Of a stretch of DNA of 10,934 nucleotides, positions 1-6,994 are shown piece by piece. Location: NCBI GenBank assembly GCA_025935235.1, contig JAICVT010000118.1, forward strand, positions 1-10,934, in the 5' to 3' direction. Positions within the stretch are counted from its first letter, which is position 1. Each line of letters starts with the position of its first letter. Below the pieces are notes generated by a model. The model did no database searches and had not been told where the DNA came from. It saw only the letters and a program-made list of their open reading frames with translations. The DNA is from Ktedonobacterales bacterium. GTDB lineage: Bacteria; Chloroflexota; Ktedonobacteria; Ktedonobacterales; JADMIN01. The position numbers and the translations under genes are program-made.

Positions 1-47
1 CAGCATGACATGGGCGCGCCATGCGGTACGGGGTGTGTGACGGTGTC

Positions 48-55
48 AGGGGGGA
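48..55 (+). promoter_or_regulatory. Ribosome binding site deciding the start of the caspase-like gene
   Basis: AGGGGGGA lies 7 nt before the GTG at 63. It favours that start over the in-frame ATG at 21, which has only GC-rich sequence without a purine run upstream. No convincing promoter is visible in the 62 bases available before the gene. Confidence 0.6.
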
Positions 56-62
56 CGTAAAC

Positions 63-1325
63 GTGTTCACGCCAAATCCTCAACTCAAGGTGTATCCTGT
101 CGTCGTTGGCATCAACCACTATCAGGCGCACTCCGCCGAGCGTCCCATTGACCTTGAGTTTGCTGTGTCAGACGCGCAGCGAGTGAGCGCGTTTCTCAGA
201 CAGCCAAATGAAGCGTTTGCATGCACAGATTTCCAGCCGTTCATTGACGGACTGGCCACCGCCGAGGCCGTACGATCCCGGCTGCATCGGCTCCTCCGTA
301 GCAGCCAGATCGCGCGAGGCGACGTGGTATTCTTCTATTTTGCCGGTCACGGCATGCTGAAGAACGGGCACGCCTACCTCTGCTGCGCCGATGTGAATCT
401 TCGAGATCCGGGGGCGGGCGGTGGTCTGCAACTCGACGACCTCTACTACGACCTGCAAAATGCGACGGCTGGAACGGTGATCTTTGTCTTTGACGCCTGT
501 GTCAGTGGAGCCTTCAGCGACCCAGGGGTCGTCGCGGTCAACGTCGTGCAGCAGTTCAAGAGTGTTCTCAGCATCCCCCCGCAGGCGATGAGCAATCGCG
601 TCATCTATGCCGCCGCGCACAGCACACAGAAGGCGCGGGAGCATCCATTCATTGATGGCGGCGGCGGCTTATTCACCAGTGCGCTGCTCAGAGGATGGCG
701 CGATGGCGCGGCTGCCGAAAGGGGTATCGTGACCCCTCAGTCGCTCCAGACCTACCTCCTGAGCAGCTTCGATAATTTTAGCGAACAGCAGCCCGTCACC
801 GTCGTCACGGGCGACTCAGTGATCGTGCTGGGGCGATTCGATCCGGCCGCGGAAAGCGCCCCGCGCCGTGAGGAGCCACGCCTCCCAGGTGGCACTGGAT
901 GGATTGACCACTCTCTCAATGTCACGCCAACTGGCCCGACCCAACCCATCGGCGCTGTCAAGCCGCCACAACGTCCATCGCGCAAGGTGGTCATTGGCGG
1001 CCTCGTCGTCGCGGCCCTGCTCGTGGTGGGCGCGAGCATTCTCGTGCTGGAGTCTCCCGCCGCGTTCCTGATCGCCTGTGCTGTGGCGCTCGCGATCGGG
1101 TTTGGCTCGATCGCATCCAGTGGCATCCTGAAACCGCTCCTCGTCCTGCTGACCATTGCCCAGGCGGCGCTGCTGTTTGGCGAGGCGCATCTGCGCTTTG
1201 ACTTCTTGCCAGGCGTGAGCTTTCTCGATACCCTGGCCAGCTATGCCTGGTTGGCGCTACTCATCTGTCTCGCGCAATCGCTCGTGATCCTGTTTCGGGT
1301 GTTTGAGGAGATGACATCGAACTAA
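63..1325 (+). CDS. Membrane-anchored caspase-like (peptidase C14/metacaspase-type) protease
   Basis: Predicted cysteine endopeptidase of the caspase fold, about 420 aa. Seen in the sequence: a first core strand reading VVVGINHY (about residues 13-20), a strand running into AGHG with the catalytic His at residue 96, and a strand running into DAC with the catalytic Cys at residue 146. This His/Cys pair with GHG and DxC contexts is the C14 signature. After the protease domain (to about residue 270) comes a Pro/Arg-rich linker (about 275-306) and then four hydrophobic segments (about 309-329, 332-350, 356-373, 395-415), so the enzyme is probably tethered to the membrane with the protease in the cytoplasm. 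No signal peptide is visible. The GTG at 63 is chosen because AGGGGGGA lies 7 nt upstream; an in-frame ATG at 21 has no such site and would add 14 residues. It is the first gene of the co-directional cluster and the likely effector. The natural substrate cannot be told from sequence. Confidence is high for the family, moderate for the start. Confidence 0.88.
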   Translation: MFTPNPQLKVYPVVVGINHYQAHSAERPIDLEFAVSDAQRVSAFLRQPNEAFACTDFQPFIDGLATAEAVRSRLHRLLRSSQIARGDVVFFYFAGHGMLKNGHAYLCCADVNLRDPGAGGGLQLDDLYYDLQNATAGTVIFVFDACVSGAFSDPGVVAVNVVQQFKSVLSIPPQAMSNRVIYAAAHSTQKAREHPFIDGGGGLFTSALLRGWRDGAAAERGIVTPQSLQTYLLSSFDNFSEQQPVTVVTGDSVIVLGRFDPAAESAPRREEPRLPGGTGWIDHSLNVTPTGPTQPIGAVKPPQRPSRKVVIGGLVVAALLVVGASILVLESPAAFLIACAVALAIGFGSIASSGILKPLLVLLTIAQAALLFGEAHLRFDFLPGVSFLDTLASYAWLALLICLAQSLVILFRVFEEMTSN

Positions 1326-1362
1326 CGCTCTGGATGTACTCGTGGGGGATGGATAGACAGCG

Positions 1363-1368
1363 AAGGAG
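1363..1368 (+). promoter_or_regulatory. Ribosome binding site of the Hsp70-like gene
   Basis: AAGGAG with a 7-nt spacer to the GTG at 1376. This supports a start 42 nt downstream of the first in-frame ATG (1334). Confidence 0.65.
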
Positions 1369-1375
1369 TGTTCAG

Positions 1376-2815
1376 GTGAGCGACGGACGGCATGCTGGTA
1401 TTGATCTCGGAACGACCTTTTCCGCCATTGCCATTGTTGATGACGCTGGCGCCCCGGTTGCCATCCGCAACGCTGAGGATGAGATGACGACGCCCTCGGT
1501 GGTCCATGTCCGCGCGGATGGTACGTTCCTGGTTGGTCGCCCGGCACAGGAGCAGCCGCTCAACACCCAGATGGTCTTCAAGCGCTTCATGGGAACACCC
1601 CGTCTCTTTCCGCTACGCGGGCGCGACTATTCGCCAGAAGAGCTCTCAGCGGAGGTCTTGCGCAAGCTGGTGGGTGATGCGGAACGACGCCTGGGCGCGC
1701 CCATTCGTGAGGTGGTCATCACTGTGCCAGCGCACTTCGGGCAGACGGAGCGCGAAGCGACCCGCCGCGCCGGCGAACTCGCTGGCCTCACCGTGCTCCA
1801 GATGATCAATGAGCCAACCGCGGCGGCAACCGCGTATGCGCAGTCGCATCCACTCGACCAGGGGCACAGTCTCATCTTCGACCTTGGCGGTGGCACGTTA
1901 GACATCACCCTGCTTGAGGTCACGCCATCTGGCCCGTACGTGAAGCGCACGAGCGGCTCGCTGCATCTGGGCGGCCAGGACTTCACCGATAAGCTTGTTG
2001 AGCGTGTGGACAACGCCTACCAGGCCGCGCATGGCGTCGGCATGACTGGCGAGGCGCGCTTGCGGCTGAATGCGCAGTGTGAAGCGGCGAAAATCGCGCT
2101 CACCACGGCGCCACAGGTTCAGATTCTCGCCTCTCCGCCGGATGGCGCGCCTATGCACATGACCGTCACCCGCGATGAATTCGAGGAGGAGATAGACGCC
2201 TACATCATGCAGATGCAGGTGATGCTGGAATCGCTGCTCGATCGCGCTGACCTGACGCCCAGTGACATCAAGCAGGTACTGCTGGTTGGTGGTTCCTCAC
2301 GCATTCCGGCGGTGCGGAGCATGCTGCGAGAATACTTTGGGCATGAGCCAACCGCTACCCTGGACGCTGACCTGGGTGTCGCATGGGGCGCGGCGCTCGT
2401 GGCCGCGAGCATCCAGCGCGACGCGACTGGCCTCGTCATGGAACCCGCGGGACTGGTCATCGCGGACAGTGTGAGCCATGCGATTGGCGTGAAGGCGTTC
2501 GATCAATTCCGCCAGCGCCAGGTGCTCGATGTGGTGTTGCCGCATGGATTCCCGCTGGGAAAGTGGTCAACGGATCGCCAGTACCGCCCGGAGCGCGCGA
2601 ACGAAGCGCTCCTGGCCGTTGATCTGTATCAGGGCGATACGGCGGACCTGGACAACTGTATCCCTGTTGGGCGCGTGAACGTGCCGTTACCAGCGGGCGC
2701 AACGCCAGACAACACGCTGGTGCGTGTTCGGATGCGCCTCAACCAGAGCGGACTGCTCGAAATGCAGGTCGCCGTCAACAATGAGCCTCATCGCTCGGCA
2801 GAGTTTCGGCTCTAG
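1376..2815 (+). CDS. Hsp70/DnaK-like ATPase lacking the C-terminal helical lid
   Basis: Hsp70-family chaperone-like protein, about 479 aa against roughly 610-640 for DnaK. The nucleotide-binding domain looks complete. Phosphate-1 motif GIDLGTTFS is at about residues 8-16, and an FKRFMG segment has Lys69 where DnaK has its catalytic Lys. The connect region ITVPAHF is at about 115-121 and NEPTAAA at 145-151. Phosphate-2 DLGGGTLD is at 169-176, and the adenosine motif LLVGGSSRIP is at about 302-311, followed by GVAWGAA at 334-340. A short beta-type substrate-binding region follows (about 366-479), starting near a SHAIGV segment, and the protein then stops. There is no alpha-helical lid and no disordered tail. 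The GTG at 1376 is chosen because AAGGAG lies 7 nt upstream; in-frame ATGs at 1334 and 1349 lack well-spaced sites. It is probably an active ATPase working on partners encoded next to it, not the housekeeping DnaK, because no grpE or canonical dnaJ accompanies it. Confidence 0.92.
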   Translation: MSDGRHAGIDLGTTFSAIAIVDDAGAPVAIRNAEDEMTTPSVVHVRADGTFLVGRPAQEQPLNTQMVFKRFMGTPRLFPLRGRDYSPEELSAEVLRKLVGDAERRLGAPIREVVITVPAHFGQTEREATRRAGELAGLTVLQMINEPTAAATAYAQSHPLDQGHSLIFDLGGGTLDITLLEVTPSGPYVKRTSGSLHLGGQDFTDKLVERVDNAYQAAHGVGMTGEARLRLNAQCEAAKIALTTAPQVQILASPPDGAPMHMTVTRDEFEEEIDAYIMQMQVMLESLLDRADLTPSDIKQVLLVGGSSRIPAVRSMLREYFGHEPTATLDADLGVAWGAALVAASIQRDATGLVMEPAGLVIADSVSHAIGVKAFDQFRQRQVLDVVLPHGFPLGKWSTDRQYRPERANEALLAVDLYQGDTADLDNCIPVGRVNVPLPAGATPDNTLVRVRMRLNQSGLLEMQVAVNNEPHRSAEFRL

Positions 2816-2898
2816 GCGTCCGGCGCAGCTCGTCATCAGACGGCGTCGCCGCTGCGCGCCGCGCAAGTGTAGCCCGTGTACGCGAAAACATGCGAACC

Positions 2899-2904
2899 AG
2901 GAGG
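2899..2904 (+). promoter_or_regulatory. Ribosome binding site of the SPFH gene
   Basis: A perfect AGGAGG with a 7-nt spacer to the ATG at 2912. The 96-bp gap before this gene (2816-2911) is GC-rich; no U-tract terminator or clear promoter was seen in it, so read-through from the Hsp70-like gene is plausible. Confidence 0.75.
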
Positions 2905-2911
2905 AACGCGG

Positions 2912-4387
2912 ATGTCTTCCAACGAGAATATGCCCATCAACGACCCGCAGGGCAGCGCACGCGCATTCATCGAACCTGATCAGCGAGTCCCGAAGACCTT
3001 CGGCTACAACGTCTTTGTCGTGCAGATGGGCAAGCAGGGTCGCCTCTTCAAGGACGGGCAATTCATCCGCAACCTGCCGCCCGGACGGCATCACTGGTGG
3101 GACTTCCTTGGGAATTACACCGTTTCGATGGTGGACGCCCGCGTGCGCCTGCTCACGATGCTCGCCACGGGCACGATTCCTGGTCCGGTTGAGGAAGACG
3201 TCCCCACGCCGCCCGCCAAGGTCAAGGTGCCGCTCCGTATCTCCGCCCAATTGGCCAACATCGAAACATTGCTGAATACCGAGGATCCGCTCGGCCTTCT
3301 GACGGCCATGATTACCACGTTTATCACCACCCAGATTGGGCGGTTGAACTACGACCAGTCGAATGTCTGGGTGACGAATCTGCGCTCTGAACTGGAGCAG
3401 TATCTGCGCTATCAGGCGATTCCACGCACCGGCCTTCAGGTGCTTGAGGTCTTCATCCAGGAGCCAGAGGGCCAGGCGGAGTCGGACAAGCGGCAACTGA
3501 AACTGTATCAGGTTGTTACAGAGATCAAGTCGCGCGCGAAGGTAGATGCGGCGAAGAACGAGGGCCGCGTGGCGACTGCGGCGGCGATGAAGGATCAGGG
3601 CGCGCTGCTCGGCGTCAACCCATTCCTCATCAAGCTGATGGAGACACCGCAGGGTGTCGACATCATCAAGGCGGATCTCGACTTGCGGAAGATGGCGATT
3701 GCCGCTGGCATGATCTCGGCCGCCAATGGCACTGTGCTGCCCCCCAACCCACAGCAACTGCGCGGCTCCACGTACCAGGAGAATCCAGCGAGCGCAGGCC
3801 CAGGCGCGCTTGGATCGCCCCCCACATCAGGCGGCTATGGCTCTGGCGGCTATGGCTCTGGCGGCTATGGCTCTGGCGGCTATACCGCTGGCGGCTACTC
3901 GCAGCCCGGATTCTCCGGAAATGACCCCGGTGGCGCGCCCAGTGGCGCCTGGCGCTCTACGCCGGACTTTCCATCGGGCGCGGGGCCGAGTTACCCGCCG
4001 ACGTATACGCCCGATCCTATCTCTGGGCGATTCCGTGATGCGCCGCCGACGCCACAGCCTGGTCCCACTCCTCCCCAGGACAACGCACGCCTTGCGGAAG
4101 AAGGCGCGCTCTTGCGTGCGAAGTACACCGTCCAGGACACGGATGCCGTCTTTGCGGACGCGCAGGACATCAGCGTGCATGGACACGAGTTCACGGTGTT
4201 CGCTGGCGCTACGGCCACCATCACCATTGATGCGCCTCCCGGATTCCCGACGGTAGCGCCAGTGGTCTGGGTCAAGTGGCCAGGGGAAAAGTCCATCAAG
4301 TACCGGGGTGACGCCATCCGGGACTGGACATCCGCGACGCATCTGGTCGCTGTGGTGGATGAAATCCTTCAGGTGCCACGGGCGTAA
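2912..4387 (+). CDS. SPFH/Band-7 domain protein with a C-terminal E2/UEV-like domain
   Basis: About 491 aa. The N-terminal half (about residues 30-215) looks like an SPFH (stomatin/prohibitin/flotillin) domain: a YNVFVVQMGKQGRLFKDG entry strand, an LPPGRH turn, and a KVPLRISAQL strand, then a long helical stretch and an Ala/Lys-rich segment typical of SPFH oligomerisation helices. SPFH proteins commonly form membrane-bound ring scaffolds that regulate proteases. There is no N-terminal transmembrane helix, so association may be peripheral or through partners. A Gly/Tyr/Ser/Pro-rich linker follows (about 290-390, with GGYGS repeats at 307-329). The last 100 residues have a strand, then PPGFPTVAP (442-450), a VWVKW strand, Trp472 and a closing helix (478-487), which resembles an E2/UEV fold; there is no Cys in this domain. 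The ATG at 2912 is chosen for the AGGAGG 7 nt upstream. The SPFH call is fairly firm; the E2-like call is a hypothesis from pattern only. Confidence 0.78.
   Translation: MSSNENMPINDPQGSARAFIEPDQRVPKTFGYNVFVVQMGKQGRLFKDGQFIRNLPPGRHHWWDFLGNYTVSMVDARVRLLTMLATGTIPGPVEEDVPTPPAKVKVPLRISAQLANIETLLNTEDPLGLLTAMITTFITTQIGRLNYDQSNVWVTNLRSELEQYLRYQAIPRTGLQVLEVFIQEPEGQAESDKRQLKLYQVVTEIKSRAKVDAAKNEGRVATAAAMKDQGALLGVNPFLIKLMETPQGVDIIKADLDLRKMAIAAGMISAANGTVLPPNPQQLRGSTYQENPASAGPGALGSPPTSGGYGSGGYGSGGYGSGGYTAGGYSQPGFSGNDPGGAPSGAWRSTPDFPSGAGPSYPPTYTPDPISGRFRDAPPTPQPGPTPPQDNARLAEEGALLRAKYTVQDTDAVFADAQDISVHGHEFTVFAGATATITIDAPPGFPTVAPVVWVKWPGEKSIKYRGDAIRDWTSATHLVAVVDEILQVPRA
3830..3898 (+). repeat. 15-bp in-frame tandem repeat encoding GGYGS
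   Basis: Three identical units of GGCGGCTATGGCTCT (starting at 3830, 3845 and 3860), a diverged fourth at 3875 (GGYTA) and a partial fifth at 3890. The period of 15 is a multiple of three, so copy-number change keeps the frame. It encodes a flexible, low-complexity tether between the SPFH region and the C-terminal domain. Confidence 0.95.
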
Positions 4388-4417
4388 CGGGCGTACTGTG
4401 CGCGCCGCCTGGGTAGG

Positions 4418-4431
4418 TGGCGCATGCGCCA
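4418..4431. promoter_or_regulatory. Perfect 14-bp palindrome, possible operator or hairpin
   Basis: TGGCGCATGCGCCA is its own reverse complement and lies 31 bases after the SPFH stop codon. No run of T follows, so it is not a standard intrinsic terminator. It could be a dimeric regulator site or a chance product of GC-rich sequence. Confidence 0.3.
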
Positions 4432-4528
4432 TGGCTGAGACCAGAGACGAGATGCCGGTGACGCATTGACGTGAAGTGGCAAGCGGGCAGACATCGGCGC
4501 CGACGTGTGGGGATGGAGACAAAGGACG

Positions 4529-4549
4529 CACGCGCCTCGCGAGCGCGTG
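4529..4549. repeat. Imperfect inverted repeat just upstream of the HerA-like gene
   Basis: CACGCG and CGCGTG arms flank a CTCGCGAG core, with one unpaired C on the left. It ends 12 bases before the AGGGGGGAG ribosome binding site of the next gene, so an mRNA hairpin here could affect translation. No factor is recognised. Confidence 0.3.
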
Positions 4550-4561
4550 TGTCCAGACAGT

Positions 4562-4570
4562 AGGGGGGAG
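4562..4570 (+). promoter_or_regulatory. Ribosome binding site of the HerA-like gene
   Basis: AGGGGGGAG with a 9-nt spacer to the ATG at 4580. It supports this start over the in-frame ATG further upstream (about 4505-4514), which would add 25 residues of low-quality, Arg-rich sequence. Confidence 0.6.
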
Positions 4571-4579
4571 CGACACGAC

Positions 4580-6994
4580 ATGGTCACAGACAGTCCGTAC
4601 ATCTTTGTGTCGCAACGCTCCTTTGCGCGCGTTGATTTTGAACCCATTCCCCCCAGGCATGGAGTACGGACAGAGACCGTTGCGGGTCATCACGCCATCT
4701 GGGCAGCCACGATACCGTTCATTCCCGCGTTCGCGTTGGTGGATCAGGAAGCGTCTGCGTTTGGGCTCGATGCGAGCAAGCGCGTCCAGTGGATGCTCAA
4801 CAGACAGATGCGCTTCCTCTACGATCTGGCCCAAATCACCAACCATCAGTCAACCTTCGAACTGCGCTTTACGGCCCACCCGCGTGCTGGCGCTGAGCCA
4901 GAGGTTGGCATCGCGCTCCTGGGCAAGTCATTCGCGGGCGATCCCCAGACCGCGCGACAAGTCGCGGCGGCGCAGTGGGAGCGGGTGCGCGCGCTGTTTC
5001 CCTCTGAAGCGCCGTACTACTATCCACTCGAGCCCGTCGTCGAGGGTGGGGATGCGCGCACACCGCCATCCAGAGAAGCGGATGGGTTCGCGCACTGGTT
5101 CGCGCCCATCAGCGATGCGCAACTTGACTCTGGCGCAGCCGACATCCTGGAGTTGCGCAAGTTCGAGGATTGGCCAGTCGTGCGCTTCATGGGGCAGTCG
5201 CATCTCGACCTGGACTATATTCCCCATGCCTTTGTTCCCCCGATTGAATACACCGGCATGGTGCGCCTGCTCGACACGCTCATCCGGCAAGATGAACCAG
5301 CCTACTTCGCCATCACGTTGCGGCCAACGCGCTTGTTTCCCCGTGAAGAAGTCCAGCTCAGTCGGCTCGCGGACTGGTATGCACTGGCAGCCAATGGGGA
5401 TATCATCAACCTCAACCCGGTGATCGTGGAACAGCGTAAGGCTGGCATCGGCGAATATGACGCCTATTTCCGCCAACGCGCTGAGCGCGGCCGTCAGATC
5501 TACACCATGCTCTCGCGCGAACGCCAGGCGTTGATGCTCATCCACATACGAGTGGTTGGGGCTCCCGCCGCACTCCCCGGACTGATCGAGACACTGGGAT
5601 CGGAGCTGGTCGTCAATAGCGGCGCCACCTATCCGTCCAAGTACGAGGTGCTGGCGCCGCACACCGCGCAGGAGAAGGAGTGGGCCAGATTCAACGCGCG
5701 CTGGCTCGAAATGGAGCGCTGGCGCGAGAGCCCACAGTTAGAGCGCGCCCCCGACCTCCAGCGCTTGCGATTCTTTGTCGGTGTCCCTGAGGCCATCGCG
5801 GCGTTCAGGCTGCCCACGGCGCCGCCGAACTCGACATTGCGCTTTCCGGTACGCGACGAGCCATTCGCAGTCGCCCCGATGAGCGCGCCCGCGCCAGACG
5901 ACCTGACTGGATTGGGCCAACTGACTGACAATGGCAAGCTGCTGCCAGCGGGGTTCCGCCTGCCGCGTGCCGCGCTCGCTCGCGGGGTGGCGCTGGTTGG
6001 CGCCGACTCGGCCTTTCGTGGAGAGCTTCTGGCCGCGCTCGCGGCGAGCCTGGCGTCTGCGGCAGGTCCGTTGGTCATCATTGGGCCTGCGCAGGCGCCA
6101 TCCATGCGCGCTGTGCTCGATGCGCTCCAGGGAACTGAGCGTCCCGCGCAGGTCACCCCTATCGCCCCGCTCCCATTCCTCTGTCCGCCGCCCGGAGCGA
6201 CGCTTGTGGATTGGGCTGACGTGACCTCGCGGCTCATCACGCTGGCATTCGATGTTCCGTCGGCGTACAGCCCGCTGGCGCGCATGGCGCTGCGTCAGGC
6301 CTTTGCCGATGAGAACGTCAGCCGATGGCCAGAGACCGATGGACTCATCGAGCGGATCGAGGCCGTATTCGCGGAGCAGAGCGCGGATCACGACGCCGTG
6401 GTCGCGGGCCGCCGAGTCGTCATGGGGCTGCGCGAGCTTGCGCTGGATCAGACTCCTCACGCGACGTTTCGACAGCTCTCGATCCAGTCCAGTCCGCTCG
6501 CACTCACGCTGCCGCACAGGGCGATCGCCGAGGGCGTCATCCTTGCCGTTGGCATGGCTATCGTCAATGTCAGCTCGTTGCTCGCGAGTTCGTCGAGCGC
6601 CGCGTCGGCGCCGAAGGCTACCCTCATGTTGCTCGATCTCCCCGCGTCGCGTGGCGCTGAGCGCCTGATGACCGCCTATACGCAAACGATTGGCCCGCTG
6701 CTCGCCCAGTCTCGCGCCGCAGATGTGGCGCTCATTCTCGCGACTGGCCAACCACAGCTCGTGAGCCATCTGGTAGCGGATGCCTCCGTGTTAGCAGCCA
6801 CCAGCCTTGCTGACAGCGCGGCGCTGTCAGAGTGGGCTCGCCGGTTGTTTCTGAGCCAGCGGGAGGAGGCGCGCTTCCGCATACTCCGCGAAGACGAGGC
6901 CATCTGGCGTCGAGATGGCGCCACCGTGCTCGTGCGACGCGCGCTCCCCACACGAGCGCCGTTGCCCGATCCGGCGAGAGGAGGAGCGCAGTGA
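4580..6994 (+). CDS. HerA/VirB4-like P-loop ATPase homologue with degenerate nucleotide-binding motifs
   Basis: About 804 aa, soluble, not confidently assigned. The N-terminal 400 residues resemble the non-ATPase part of VirB4/TraC/HerA-type proteins: an ELRFTAHP strand, a VGIALLGKSF strand, and an ALFPSEAPYYYPLEP segment. The C-terminal part has the layout of a HerA/FtsK-type motor. A GVALVG strand (469-474) enters what should be a Walker A loop, but the loop reads GADSAFRG (474-481), with neither the GK[ST] signature nor an obvious Lys. A hydrophobic strand LMLLD (682-686) is followed by Leu instead of the usual acidic residue of Walker B. A strand ending in ATGQP (721-725) matches the sensor 'ATQ' region with one inserted Gly, and after it comes SHLVADASVLAATSLAD, typical of the HerA C-terminus. 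It therefore looks like a catalytically dead homologue used as a scaffold or nucleotide sensor (inference). Its end overlaps the next gene by 4 nt, so the two are translationally coupled. Confidence 0.6.
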   Translation: MVTDSPYIFVSQRSFARVDFEPIPPRHGVRTETVAGHHAIWAATIPFIPAFALVDQEASAFGLDASKRVQWMLNRQMRFLYDLAQITNHQSTFELRFTAHPRAGAEPEVGIALLGKSFAGDPQTARQVAAAQWERVRALFPSEAPYYYPLEPVVEGGDARTPPSREADGFAHWFAPISDAQLDSGAADILELRKFEDWPVVRFMGQSHLDLDYIPHAFVPPIEYTGMVRLLDTLIRQDEPAYFAITLRPTRLFPREEVQLSRLADWYALAANGDIINLNPVIVEQRKAGIGEYDAYFRQRAERGRQIYTMLSRERQALMLIHIRVVGAPAALPGLIETLGSELVVNSGATYPSKYEVLAPHTAQEKEWARFNARWLEMERWRESPQLERAPDLQRLRFFVGVPEAIAAFRLPTAPPNSTLRFPVRDEPFAVAPMSAPAPDDLTGLGQLTDNGKLLPAGFRLPRAALARGVALVGADSAFRGELLAALAASLASAAGPLVIIGPAQAPSMRAVLDALQGTERPAQVTPIAPLPFLCPPPGATLVDWADVTSRLITLAFDVPSAYSPLARMALRQAFADENVSRWPETDGLIERIEAVFAEQSADHDAVVAGRRVVMGLRELALDQTPHATFRQLSIQSSPLALTLPHRAIAEGVILAVGMAIVNVSSLLASSSSAASAPKATLMLLDLPASRGAERLMTAYTQTIGPLLAQSRAADVALILATGQPQLVSHLVADASVLAATSLADSAALSEWARRLFLSQREEARFRILREDEAIWRRDGATVLVRRALPTRAPLPDPARGGAQ
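6979..6984 (+). promoter_or_regulatory. Ribosome binding site of the zinc/J-like membrane protein gene
   Basis: AGGAGG inside a longer GAGAGGAGGAG, with a 6-nt spacer to the GTG at 6991. It lies in the last codons of the HerA-like gene and fixes the start at the GTGA overlap, not at the upstream in-frame ATG at 6832. Confidence 0.8.

Larger units (their letters stand above)
4388..4579. other. 192-bp intergenic region between the SPFH and HerA-like genes
   Basis: This is the largest gap in the cluster and the most likely site for an internal promoter or control element. It holds a perfect 14-bp palindrome (4418-4431) and an imperfect inverted repeat (4529-4549). A TTGACG hexamer at 4466-4471 could be a -35 element, but the sequence 17 nt further on (AGACAT) is a poor -10, so no promoter is claimed. 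There is no T-tract terminator. No small ORF with a good ribosome binding site was recognised. Confidence 0.5.

Noticed and set aside
2816..2911. Possible terminator in the gap after the Hsp70-like gene
   Set aside because: GC-rich complementary stretches are present, but there is no stable hairpin with a usable loop followed by a T-run.
2687..3757. 356-codon minus-strand open frame opposite the SPFH gene
   Set aside because: It overlaps the end of the Hsp70-like gene and most of the SPFH domain, and its product is Arg/His-rich with no recognisable motif. It is an antisense shadow of high-G+C coding sequence.
4466..4494. Candidate sigma-70-type promoter (TTGACG with AGACAT 17 nt downstream)
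   Set aside because: The -35 is good but the -10 matches only two consensus positions, so it is too weak to call.
3827..4846. 339-codon minus-strand open frame across the SPFH tail and the intergenic gap
   Set aside because: It ends in a repeat of AARAI units that is the antisense of the GGYGS repeat, overlaps two supported genes, and shows no domain.
6524..6531. GCGATCGC octamer (HIP1-like), also seen near 9268
   Set aside because: Only two copies in the window, so there is no evidence for the dense pattern seen in some cyanobacteria.
5738..6769. 343-codon minus-strand open frame inside the HerA-like gene
   Set aside because: Extremely Arg-rich, lies wholly within a supported gene, and shows no conserved motif.
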